Part shown: one piece after another, positions 1-11,800 of the stretch
Numbering within the stretch: position 1 is the first letter of the stretch
Layout: every line of letters begins with the position of its first letter
Source of the DNA: Mya arenaria
Lineage: Eukaryota > Mollusca > Bivalvia > Myida > Myidae
DNA: 64,000 nt
Assembly: GCF_026914265.1 (NCBI RefSeq)
Contig: NC_069138.1
Coordinates: 55,252,085-55,316,084, forward strand
Direction: 5' to 3'
Notes under the pieces: generated by a model
Seen by the model: only the letters and a program-made list of their open reading frames with translations
Told to the model about the DNA's origin: nothing
Database searches by the model: none
Made by a program: the position numbers and the translations under genes

Positions 1-400
1 TTTTTGTCGCCGCAGTTTGCATACATCCTTCACCATAGCCTGTATGCTTCTTTCAACACAATTTTCATGCTTCTGTCGCCGCAGATTGCACCATTCCTTC
101 ACCATAGCCTATATGCTTTTTTCAACAAAATTGCCATGCTTCTGTCGCCGCATTTTGCATGATGTATTCACCATAGTCTATGCTTTTTTCAACATAATTT
201 TCATGCTTCTGTTACCGCAGATTGCACCATTTCTTCACCATAGTATGTATGCTTCTTTCAACACAATTTCCATGCTTCTGTCTTCGCAGTGTGCATGCTT
301 CCTTCACCATAGTTAGTATGACTCTTTCTCCCGTGTGCATACTTTTTTGACCTCAGTGTGCATGCTTCCTTCACCACAGTTTGTATACCAGTGTGCGTGT
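1..400. repeat. Minisatellite in intron 11 of gene 1
   Basis: Tandem units of about 69 bp, each made of three related parts of about 23 bp. They carry cttctgtcgccgcag, ttcaccatag and ttcaacacaatt stretches, each followed by a gcatgctt-like word. The array decays into single degenerate copies near 360-400. Related arrays lie at the same place in genes 3 and 4 (36641-38010 and 60871-61452), so this is gene 1's version of the same intron 11 repeat. It produces a stop-free frame at 17-316 that is not a gene. The rest of the stretch up to 1255 is AT-rich intron in which I see nothing else. Confidence 0.85.
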
Positions 401-1255
401 ATATACTTCATTGACCACATGCATTAGATTATTTCTTGATGAATGGGAAAAAATAAACAGCTGAGCTTCGGAATCTGCACCAAAAGTTTTTTATTTCACA
501 TGTTAAATATGTTTCTGTTCTGCGAATATTTGATTATTTCAGTGTTAGATCATATATATGTATATTTTCATTGTTGTTGTTTCACTTATGAAACTTTATA
601 TTTTACCGAAAAGCATGAACTAGATATAAATGACCGGAAATAAAAATGATGTATGCTACTATATAATAGCAAAGTTCCGTTTGCTTTGATTTGAGGATTT
701 TTATGCATGCATTTTTGTTACAAGAAAGAGTTGACATGAATATTTGAGACTTTGTTTAAAAAACAGCAACAACCTTCATTAAAGATTTACTTATTTTACA
801 TTCATTTTGCTTCATTACCGAACTGTAACAGTACAGTTAAATCCTTATCTTTTGCTTTAGCAAGGTATAAAACTAATAATATTGAAACATTATATAAAGA
901 TCCTCTGAGGTTAAGTAACAATAGTTACAAACAAATAATGGTACTGCACTTGTAAAGCGTTGCCTGTTTGTTAACGATTCTTTTATAGATGAAATCCACT
1001 ATAAATGTTAAAATATAGTATTTTAACAAGTTAACTTTCTAATTTAAGATATATAGTTTACACTAACAATATATAAACTTTAATTACAGAATGAAATTGA
1101 CATGTTTTTGTATATATTTTATATGTTATATTTGTTACTATGAATACACACTACGACGCAGTCATCTTTTTTTATCATTTTACAGCCAGAAATAACCGGT
1201 ATGTCTTTATGTCTGTGTATCTTTATAGCTGTTATATCGGATGGGTTTTTTTCAG

Positions 1256-3897
1256 TTCGCGACTTTGGGGAGCTATTTGTTGCGGCGCCTTTGTACTTCT
1301 AAACTTTATCGTTGCCGGTGTTCTATCAAAGGTTAACCATCTTCCGTCAAACTTCGTTCTTGGGTATGCATGTTCAAACACATATTTCTAAGCATTTTAT
1401 TGTTTTCTTAAAATAAAAAGAACGATCGTTAAATATGTGTTAAAATGATTTCAAAGTGAATTTCAAGGTTTTTTTATGAAGACAACTTATTCTAATTATA
1501 ACAGATACTAGTAGATGAGCGATCATTTGTCCTCCTCTAAATTTAATGAAACCATTGTTTTTGAAATCCGCACATTGCACCAAAACATCTCATGATTTAC
1601 GCTTTATAAATGCAGAAAATTGAACTAAATGAATCTATTGATTATTTACGTTTGAAACATGCACATATTATAAGCGCAACGCAGCGCAGCTTAAAAACAT
1701 GCTAACTTTCTTACTTTTCAGAGTTAATTGCTCGAAAACGCGCATGCGTAAGATTCTTATTAAGTACCTTAATCAACCAAATTTATCTTTTAATAGGATG
1801 AAGTCTGTATTTCCAGGGGAACTGTCTTATCATGTAATTATTTACTTTTGCTCTTCAGGGACAATGGAGGAGATGATTTCAACCTTCTGTATATCAAGCC
1901 CTGGTGCAGGGTAGGGCCTTACGCTGTGGGCATATTCACCGGATATGTTCTTTACCGTACTGAATGCAAAGTTAGGATTCCTAAGGTACATGTATTGTTT
2001 ATTAATAAATATATACACCGAATCTTACCAGAACAATTTTGAAAACAAATGCTTTAGTTTAAACTATTGTTGCAAACTTAAGACTGCATTTTAAATAATC
2101 AAACTTAATATCTTTTGGTTCATTCACTACTAAAACCTTTTTGCTCTGTTACTTTATTCTCATCACAATGCTTATATACTAGCTAAGAAACATGAAAATC
2201 TCATGCATAAACTTCGCTATAAATAAGAACAAAAACGGAGTAAGTTTTATATAATAAATTACAGAACTTATGTAACATAGCTGGCGGAGAAATGCTAGTA
2301 AACAATAACAAACGGAGCAACCTTTAAACAATTACTCAAAGACAGAGCAATCTAACGTAAAAACAACTTGCATTACACTAACTGACATATATATGTTTAT
2401 TTTAATGACAGTTTATTAATTGGATAAGATAAACCTTGCTATTTGCGACAACTATACTCTTTTTTACAACGAACGTGGAGTAAGTTAATTTAACTTAAAC
2501 CAAGTCCCTCCCGTTGACACGATTTTGCACGAGAATGCGGTTGTGTTTTTGGGAAAACACAGCTCCGGGAGAAATACCCCAGACCTTTTTTAGAAGCGAG
2601 TTGCAACGGGAGTCAAGGTGTCCGATTAGCTCTACGCTAAGCGCAATAATGTTATTGCTTTAAGGGCTACGCCTTACTAAGTTTAGTTCATACCACAAAC
2701 CATGAGATTTGAAAACGATATACAATTTTTGAAGGTCTGGAATTTGCTTGGATGGGCCATAGCCACAGCAGTTGCTCTTGCTATACTTTATGGACTGTGG
2801 ACGCCTGACCTGACACCGAAACTCGGAGAGGACATGTCAGCACTTTACAATGCGACAGCGAGAACGGCCTGGGGTGCCTGTATTGCATGGGTTATATTCT
2901 CTTGTGCAACGGGGCATGGCGGTATGTGATCTTTACATAAGAAACAAGTAATTGTGGTCATATTTTTGGACAATGGTGGTGATCAAACCAGCACTCTTGT
3001 ATTAAAACGGAAAACCTACACTAATAGAACAATCTCACCATCACATTTAACCATTATATTTATGAAACACGTTCGAATATCACGCTAAATTGTATTAACA
3101 AAAGCATTGTTCGGGATTGCATGACTTAAGAAATAGGTCATTACAATATGCTGAATTTTTTTTTTCATATTAAGGTCCAGTGAACGCCCTCCTGTCCTGG
3201 AAGGCCATTATACCATTGAGTCGGTTGACCTACTGTTGTTACCTTGTACATCCGGTGGTCATGTACACGTACTATTACAGTCGACGGACTCTTATGCATT
3301 GGTATGATTTGGATCTGGTAAGTTATATTATTTTATTGTCCTTATAACCTGCTTGTATATTTTAGCCATTTGTTTTGCTTAATCCAAATGTATTATTAAC
3401 TTTCAGTGGTTTTACTTTTTAAATGTGTATCCAAAACACATTTTCTGTACTATCACATTTTTACTTATCGGTTTATTATAATCCGGTATAACAATTTAAA
3501 ATAGGTGATAACTGTTTAAACAAATTGAAATGTTTTTCATATTCATTGTTATTGCGATCCCATTTAGATTGTAACCGTCATACGCGTTCAAGCAATCAAA
3601 CATTAATATATCATTTTTATGTATCAATTTATCGATTTTGATTTGTTCCTGTTTACATGACGGTTTTTGGTGTTCATTTCGTCACACCCATAATTCATTG
3701 ACGTTTATACTTTAGAAAGTTATTTAATAAATTGGTATAGCGCCATAATTAAAAATATATTATCTCTATTTCAGAGTTACTTGTTCCTGGGAAACCTTTG
3801 CCTCTCATATGCAGTTGCCTTTGTCGTCTCACTTGCCTTTGAGTCACCGATGATGGGGTTGGAAAAAGTAGTGCTTGGACGAGGAAAGAACAGCTAG
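1256..3897 (+). CDS. nrf-6: Gene 1: NRF-6-like acyltransferase, 3' part (exons 12-16)
   Basis: This is the C-terminal part of a multi-pass AT3-type membrane acyltransferase of the nose-resistant-to-fluoxetine family; the first 11 exons lie left of the window. Exons: 1256-1363, 1859-1985, 2735-2921, 3175-3317, 3775-3897 (stop TAG 3895-3897). All introns are GT-AG and phases match the complete paralogues. Visible blocks are SRLWGAICCG (membrane segment), LLYIKPWCRVGPYAVGIF, WNLLGWAIATAVALAILYG, the typical LTYCCYLVHPVV segment, and the closing FESPMMGLEKVVLGRGKNS. The acceptors at 2733-2734 and 3173-3174 are AAG with a weak pyrimidine tract at the first, unlike CAG in the other copies, but the frame is intact throughout. 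What is acylated or transported is unknown. The assignment to the family is firm; the enzyme activity is inferred from the family. Confidence 0.85.
2500..2690. mobile_element. Degenerate SINE-like remnant, intron 13 of gene 1
   Basis: Sequence beginning with aagtccctcccgttgacacg and containing gcacgagaatgcgg lines up with better preserved copies at the same intronic place in gene 2 (19980-20200) and gene 3 (42230-42440). The more intact copies contain gagtacccga followed by gaaaaccc, a word group common in dispersed mollusc repeats. I infer an old short interspersed element inserted before the gene family expanded. No tRNA-like head or tail can be shown here, so it could also be plain conserved intron. 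Confidence 0.3.
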
Positions 3898-6800
3898 ATC
3901 CGCCAGTCCCATTTTTGTTCTTGATATTTGTAATGTGCAATAGTAAAGTGACTTGATATTTATAACGATGAATGTTCTTGCGTTGTTGTCTAATCATGTT
4001 TTGATAAAATGCGTATTGGTTGTCCAAATTCGAAAACCTTGGAAGGAATTTTACATTTATCTTATATGTCTTTATCGTAGTTAGTTGAAACTGATCGAGT
4101 TGTATCGAACATCATTGGGGAATGTGTCAATATATGTAAAAACAGGTTCACAATCTTATTGATTTTATGTCGGCAGTTGTTCATTTAATGGGCAGTGAAT
4201 TACCCTTTGATTTACGCCGTTGAGGGCAAAAAACGGAACGTTGTTTACGTTCTTGTTTGTTTGTTTTTTCAAATATAACTCCATTTTTACATTTGCTATA
4301 GTTTGTGTAAAAATATTAGTTTTTTTAAATTTGAAATGAAAGGAAACGGTCGAACATCCAAAACTCGAGTAATATTGCCATGCCAAATGTTAAAAATACA
4401 TATACAATAAATTATCAAGGCGCCGACTATATTTGATATTACTCAAGATATTGCTCCAATTAAGGGACCAGTTCAAAAAATGCAGAACAGTGCTTTCAAT
4501 ATTTTACACGTTGCACGATAAAATGTGAAGTTCAATGTGTCTTCTAAAATTGTACACTTTAATTGATAATAAAACCTTAAATTATAATAGCCTGATTATC
4601 ATTTTTTTTTTTTTTTTTGATTTCAAATACCAACTTTCCCCCAAATAGATGAAGGTTACACGATACTATTACAATATCCTTTATGTTTTTAAACCTCCTA
4701 CGCAATAATCTCCCTTGGCGAGCAGCAAAAAAGCGAGTTTTGAAAAATTAGCATTGATCTTAATTGTTTGTTTTGAAAATGCTACTAGTATTCGAAAGAA
4801 TAAATTCCAGATAATTCCCTCTTTATATATTGCATATTTATCCCCGTTCTATAACTCTTAAGAGTAGAATGTGTTCACAAAAACAAATACAATATATAAA
4901 GCCCGGAATTCACATAACATGCCGGTACAAATAAAGGTGAATTGCATGCTAATGGGATTCATGTATTAGACCATTGACCCTATTGTTTTCGAAGTAACGT
5001 GTATATATTTTGGGTATAAAAACCAAAATATCTATACTTCCGGGCTTAAACTTTTATAACAATATAATCAACCATAATTTCCTTCGGACATATGTATACC
5101 CAACATCTAATCATTGAATAATAACCTTTTTTTGTTATCTACATGCACGTTTTTTTTCTTATTTTTTTGTGCCGACTTGATGCTATGCATAATTTTTTTT
5201 CTTGTATTTATATGGTCTTAATTTACCAATAAGCTGCTTAGTTACTTCTTGTTTTTCAAACGTTAAGCGTGTTTATCGAAATTTGGATTCGCAAATGCAT
5301 TGCGTAACTTCTATTTATAAATCTCTAAAATATAAGTGCGCACGCCGTGTGACGTTGTTATTTTCTTGAGTAAGCTAGAATTGCTAAAGCAAGCTTCCGT
5401 ATTGATCTAGATTATCGAATTATAAATCACGTCTGGCAAACGCGTGTTTCAATGTGTTCGAGTTGAGAGTATTATTTGGATTTGGCCTCTATTAAGTAGT
5501 GATATCGTTTTGCTAATGCCTTTGGCATATTTTTTACTCAAACGGGGACGTTTTGGATTTACGTATATATTGTTTTTTGTTAAAAACATTCTTTACAAGA
5601 TTGTATGTACTGAATTTGTTGGAAGATAATTGGTCAACACATTTCACATGTAGCATGATATTATTTTGAAACTGACAAAGCAATTTATCAGATGGAAACA
5701 AATTCAGATATGTCTTCACATTTTTTTATAATTATGACATTCACATATGTTAATGTAAATAAAAACGTGTTTTATCCTTCTCTGTTTTATATTGAGTTGC
5801 TTTTTTGACTCGAACATAAATACATACAATAGCATTAAAAAATGCAAATCAGAATAAGGAGAAACTGTACCAAGTTTTTGAAAATGCAAGGAAATACCAT
5901 ACACATGATTGACGAATATAATACCCTGCATTTAGTTGTACAATGGATTAATAGATGTAATATGCAATTGATAATACTGGGTTTTCCAATGCTGGCACAA
6001 TCAAAAGTAAAATTCATCTAACAGATCAATGGGCAAAATGAATTAATTCGCCAAGCAAGAAGATGTGTTAAATAATTGAATGCATGCAACGTTTAATACA
6101 TTGTACCTGCATTTAGCAGCACCCAGTTGAGCATCTTTGATGCATTATGATATATATTGCACATGATTATATTTTCAGTTATACTTAGTAGATCAATTGA
6201 ATTGTGTAGGATTCGTATCCAGAAATATTTACACTAGATACTCTCGCTGGGGAGGGAGGACGCCCATGGATAGGCCAATGACGTCTTACAATAAACGTAC
6301 GTCCTTCGTTACCTAGCGATAACCACTCTACATGTAGTACATGTATCTTAATAGTTGGGAAGGACCCTATTGTTCGTCCATCGAAGACTATTGGTTAAGG
6401 TCCGGATCGTCTGGAAATAAATACAAAATTTGACAGTACAGAGTGTTCATTTCAGGTAAAATGTTTTTGGCACACCGATAACAAATGAAAAATAGTAAAG
6501 TGCGCTTGTTAGATTATGTACTCATTTTGAGCATGTATATGTTAATCGTTTTGCCTATTCTCCGTTTATTCTTTGACCACTTGCATCAAAGTGTGGGTGC
6601 ATATTAATACAGATATTGACAGAGTGAATCCCCGGGGGCACTGAATACATCAATAGTAAGAAAATAGCAGTTTCTATTTTGTAACACTGAACACGCCAGA
6701 CAATATCGGCTTTAGTGATATAACATCAACAAGACAATATTTGCTTCAGTGTTCAAAGAATAAAGACAATATCGGCTTTAGTTATATTACATCATCAAGA

Positions 6801-7077
6801 CAATATTTGCTTAAAGGCCTAGTTTAAGGAATGTTTGTCATGATAATCCCCTGTTGTGCATCTCCTGCTAATTGCACTGGTGTCACAGTAGGGGCCAATT
6901 TCTTGTGTATTCGTTTATTGGCTCAGGGCCATTTAGGTTCCATTTCTATCATAAAACACACCAAGCTGCACAGCAGGATACTCAGATCGGAGAACTGATA
7001 AGACAATTAGGCAATTAGGATAAGATCAATTAACAGAGGTTGTGTACAAATACACGTTTGTTTGTTTGTTGTTGTTG

Positions 7078-7108
7078 TTTTTTTTTTTTTTTTTTTTTTT
7101 GGGGGGGG
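7078..7108. repeat. Homopolymer T(23)G(8)
   Basis: An unbroken run of 23 T is followed directly by 8 G, about 30 bp before a 34-bp minisatellite. A T-run at the edge of a repeat tract can be the tail of a minus-strand retroelement insertion, but no element body is recognisable. Run lengths may be affected by assembly error. Confidence 0.7.
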
Positions 7109-7141
7109 TCACTTAAAGAAGGCTTCAATTAGGCATTTAAA

Positions 7142-7580
7142 TGATATTACATCACCAAGGCAATATCGGCTTTAGTGATATTACATCACCAAGGCAATAT
7201 CGGCTTACGTGATATTACATCATCAAGACAATATCGGCTTTAGTGATATAACATCAGCAAGGCAATATCGGCTTAAGTGATATTACATCACCATGGCAAT
7301 ATTGGCTTTAGTGATATTACATCACCAAGGCAATATCGGCTTTAGTGATATTACATCACCAAGGCAAAATCGGCTTTAGTGATATTACATCACCAAGGCA
7401 ATATCGGCTTTATTGATATTACATCACCAAGGCAATATCGGCTTTATTGATATTACATCACCAAGGCAATATCGGCTTTAGTGATATTACATCACCAAGG
7501 CAATATCGGCTTAAGTGATATTACATCATCAAGACACTATCGGCTTTAGTGATATTACATCACACTGGCAATATCGGCTT
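7142..7580. repeat. 34-bp minisatellite, about 13 copies
   Basis: Near-perfect tandem copies of a 34-bp unit joining tgatattacatcaccaaggc and aatatcggctttag. Small variants (accaagg/atcaaga, ctttag/cttaag) mark individual copies. Scattered degenerate copies at about 6690-6815 (acatcaacaagacaatattt) show that the array once reached further left or was seeded there. It lies between genes 1 and 2 and does not encode a frame worth considering. Confidence 0.92.
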
Positions 7581-8274
7581 GTATATATATATTTATATGA
7601 ACCAAAGGAAAAGTGATGATCCCCTGATGAAGTTGTACTTTAATAGTTATGTATGAGTTTTTAATATACGACATTGTTCTAACCTTATTAGTCAATGCGA
7701 GAACATTTGATATCAGACAGACGATAAATTATTGAAATTAATCTAGAGGTCACTGCTTATGACACTGACTAAGACAGATACATTTCATTATGACTTACCT
7801 TTGCTGGACTATGTTAAAACAACAGTTTACTTTTTAGACTGAACTTAATATCCATTGAAAATCATTCGATATATATGGTTTAGCAACTGGTTGTGTCAGT
7901 AAGATTAATATTAAAGCATTAAGTGTTATGTACATGTTAAACTCGGTTAGCATTGCATAGCCGCCAACAGATATATTGGTTTTTACCTCCAGTTAAATAA
8001 GATTACGACCACACCCGTTCGCCGTCAAAGTATCAATTTATTAAATAATTAATATCATGTTCCTTTAATGGACCAATATGTTCATTTTCTTCCTAATCAA
8101 ACACTCACGCACACCAACATTAGTCCACGCTATTTTCACATTGAAATAATATGTATAAAAAAATCATGCCTTCAAGGAAGATCAGACCTTTGGCCAGCTT
8201 GCAAACACATATACAAGAGAGTACAAAATGAAAGTGCGAGAAAATCAATTTAAAAATTAATCAACCTAGTATAA

Positions 8275-8499
8275 TGATTGATTGATTAATCATAAGATTG
8301 ATTAATTGATTGATTGTTTTTTTGATTGACTGATTGATCGTTCGATAACTTGATTGATATATCGATCGATCATTTTTTCGGTTGATCGACTTATCGGTTG
8401 ATTGACTAATTTATCAATAAATCGATTGATCGATAGATAGATTGAATTGATTGATTGTTTGATTGATTGATTGAATGATTGATATATTGATTGATTGAA
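8275..8499. repeat. Degenerate (GATT)n tract upstream of gene 2
   Basis: Imperfect tetranucleotide repeat of gattgatt type with gatc and gata interruptions. It ends roughly 380 bp before the start codon of gene 2. Equivalent tracts sit before gene 3 (23979-24197) and gene 4 (49225-49542), so the tract is an inherited part of the 5' flank and not a chance microsatellite. The minus-strand frame reading NQSINQS repeats is a by-product. Confidence 0.85.
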
Positions 8500-8519
8500 A
8501 AAGTTTGAGTTCAATATAA

Positions 8520-8880
8520 TTTAATTTCGGTCTTTAATCTTGATGCTTGCTTAAAGGTAACTGTTATTTTGTAGAACGCTGTGTATGTTTTAATGTGTTT
8601 TAACCCGTACCAAAAACTGTTTGACAATTCAGTATTGATTGCACAATGATTACTAAAATTGTTAAATCATGTCAACTCCTATCATGACTAAATATCTTAT
8701 AATCATGATAATACAAAGTGAAGTGATACAGATACGAAACTTTTCGTACAAAATATAGGGCTACATACGGGTTAACACAAGTCATTATCTAGCTCAAAAC
8801 TCATCTAAACAATATCTAAATATTTTGCCTTATTCGTTTGAAATTTACAATACGTGAATACGGACACCAAGTTTAACAAT
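8520..8880 (+). promoter_or_regulatory. Conserved 5' flank of gene 2
   Basis: From the end of the GATT tract to the ATG this stretch aligns with the corresponding flanks of genes 3 and 4: ttgtagaacg, the gtgaagtgatacagat area, tctagctcaaa, and gaatacggacac directly before the start. Conservation across the older gene 2 versus 3/4 split suggests that promoter and 5' leader lie here. An in-frame TGA at 8839-8841 with no other ATG after it fixes the start at 8881. Compared with genes 3 and 4, the AGATAAG word is changed to agatacg here. No clear TATA box can be named. Confidence 0.35.
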
Positions 8881-11800
8881 ATGGTTAGACCAACGCTTTG
8901 GTGCATGTTTATATTAACATTTTCAATACTTGTACATTGTCAGAATAACTATGTGTTTGGGGACTTTTTGAAAGAGATCAACCACGCTTATGATGGTCCC
9001 AAGTCTGTTGAAAATTGGTCAAAAGAAGTAAACAGTTTTCGAAATGGTTTGAAAAGCGCTACCGACAAAGCCGCAGGATATTCCACAATAAGGGATGACA
9101 CCATCCAGCAAGCTGCATTCCTATTGGTTGAAAGTTTGGCAGCACCCGAATACAACGTTAGCGAAGAATGTTCCAAGAGCACCAATCTTGTTTTACAAGA
9201 ATTGACCGCAGGACAGATGTGGGCAATACGAAGTAAGTTTGAATAACGCTGAGTTTGGGCTTAACTGAGAAGTGTTTATAATTATTGTTGCAATTTATCT
9301 GCACGGTAGCGATATAACGGTTTCAGGTCCATTCTACATGTTACTGTCCCACAATGGCAGCTAATGTGGAGATGAAAACAAAGACAACCCTCTAAAACAT
9401 GGTGTGCAATGGAGTGTATTCTTCAGTGATTTTAATTCATTCAGGAAAACTTAAAGCTCGAACGATGGTTTACTTATGCATTAATCAAGATATAAGACTC
9501 TGAGTGAGTGTTTACATTCAAGTATTTAACGAATTCATGTCACATGTTTGTATTAACCTTTAAGGTTGATATCGGTAACTGTTGAAGGAGATATGCAATC
9601 AGATCCGATACAATGGGAGTCTAAAACACTATTAAAGTCATATCTTAATAATCTAAAGAGATTATTGAAAATTTATGTCACTGTTTCTCTGATGTTATCC
9701 CGTTTCACTGTAAAAAGAAATAAACGCACACAGAACCGGAAAGAAAATTCTATGATGTCATGTTCGATATGATGTCATTTGGCTAAAATTCGGCACAGTA
9801 TTGCTTTTAAAAATCAGTTATTATTTTGAATTAAATATACTTATGGAATACAGAGAAACTGTTTGAATCAGTGTACGATAGCAATATATTTAACTACATG
9901 TTAACCAAAATTTGAAATTTGCAATTTTGCAGTATTCCAATCCCATTATATAAAGTAATGGCTGGTGCTGCTTGAAAGGCCCTCAGCCGATATTTGTATG
10001 TTCGGACCTGATGAGTAGTAATTAACGTACACGATTACTTGAAACAAATCATATGTTTGTACCTTGTATATCCAAATGTTCAGTTATCGACAATGACGGA
10101 AGACCCCTGGCGTCATTTTCGCTTTCCTTACGGCGTTATATTCGGGATAATGTACATTACACTCCTTCCTATTGTATTCATGCAAATCTCTTCCAACCTT
10201 TAGTGATTGATGCCGCCGGGAAGCTCCCTAGCGGTCTGTTCGACCTTCACACTACATGGCTTGGGGATTGGGAGGAATGTCTAGCTATCGAGCCGTTAGT
10301 GAACGATACGAGAACGAACATCTCATACAAGCCGTTTGATACACAGTACTGCACGGCTGTGTTTCCGATTGGAACAAAAGACGTAAGTTATTTTCTGAGT
10401 TCATTGTTCGCACTTAATTATTACTGAGTTACATGTTAAGCTTATAAAACATATTCTCAGTTTCTCAAGGAACCATCTAAGGAATGCATATAACAATGAC
10501 AGTTTGATTGAGGCAAAGTGAACAATTCATTAGCAACATTTGTTGATGCAACGTTGCCTCTGATCCAAAAGTTATTTCATGAATCCCTTGTTTGTTAGAA
10601 TAAACAATTAAATAAAATATTGATATTGGGTTTTTTCTTCAGTCTCTCATGAATAGAATGATATACCAACCAGCCACAATATACAATATGGAATGTATCA
10701 AGTATGCATCAGATGACATATACTGTGTCTGTGCTCAACAAAAATATTTGAATGTAACTTAAATTTAAAACAAAATAAGAGTGTTTTGATGAGACTCTAG
10801 AATAAATTGGCCAGTAGTCTAATTGAAATCAATGAGGTATGTGTCAGGATAAGGAGAAGTATAATATTAAATACAACCCCTGCCACCGACCCGGCTCAAT
10901 TGGTACTTGAAACCACAATGCCATGTTATGTCACGGAAGAAGTTTACCAATCGTTTCTTTATAAAATATTTATTTCTATTCTATTTTTAGCTTGTATATG
11001 GTCACCATTTATGAATACAAGAAACATTTCATATTCAAAGGACACTGACAAGTATAATTGTGTTTTGATTTATCTGTTCTTTTTGCTATACCAAGCGTTA
11101 TCATCAGCTGCTTTGTTAAAGCTAGGGGTAAATTTTAAGGTTATACAGAGATCGCATTAGCATGAGTTGTGTACCTTGTTGCTAAAGACAACGCAAACAA
11201 AGAAAGCATTCTCAAACATGTTACAAAAATACACAATTCTCGATCACTAACACTCAGTTTCCTTTAATAGTATCATCAATTTGTCACCGACAACCCATGT
11301 GTTACACGATAGTGTACTCTCAGTTTGATAACAAAATATTTCTACTTATTTTTTCAAAAGACAGTTTAGCGTGTGGAACATTTTCAATACGTAAAACTTT
11401 TATGACCACTTAACGATGCTAGAATGGATGTTGTACCCGAACCGCTTTGTCTATCACAATAAAACAATAAAAATAAACCTCAATCAAACCAAGAGGTGCT
11501 ATGTTCACACTTGGGACTTGCTATCGATGGATTACCCTTACCGAATGTAATAACATGTTGTTGTTTGTTTTGTTTCAGTCCGCCACTTCTTTTTTGACTG
11601 GCGGAAATGTTTTAAACCTGAGAGTTGGTGTATGTGTCCCCCTGACATGTTCCAACTGGTCTACTGCCATCCTGATTCATAATGGTATGATGGTGTAACA
11701 CACCCCTCCCTATTAAACCATTTGTAGCATAATTATGCTTATATCTCAATCATGCCAAAAAGCCAAAAAAAAACACAAAAAACGTTTGAGTATTTGCGTA

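Larger units (their letters stand above)
3898..8880. other. Intergenic region between gene 1 and gene 2
   Basis: No convincing gene on either strand. The 3' side of gene 1 has AATAAA words at 4406-4411 and 4568-4573 that could be polyadenylation signals; in such AT-rich DNA this is weak evidence. A run of about 18 T lies near 4600. The stretch 6060-6190 resembles 46540-46690 downstream of gene 3 (shared gcattatgatatatattg), so the flanks of gene 1 and gene 3 share ancestry. A moderately GC-richer stretch at 6830-7050 looks like an old dispersed repeat, but I could not place it. Two repeats (7142-7580, 8275-8499) and a conserved 5' flank are listed separately. Confidence 0.6.

Noticed and set aside
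7142..7580. CRISPR-like array (34-bp repeats)
   Set aside because: Units are directly contiguous without unique spacers, and the setting is eukaryotic.
8854..8880. Upstream start for gene 2, nine codons before 8881
   Set aside because: The codon at 8854 is GTG; genes 3 and 4 have an in-frame stop in this interval, and the signal peptide begins at the ATG at 8881.
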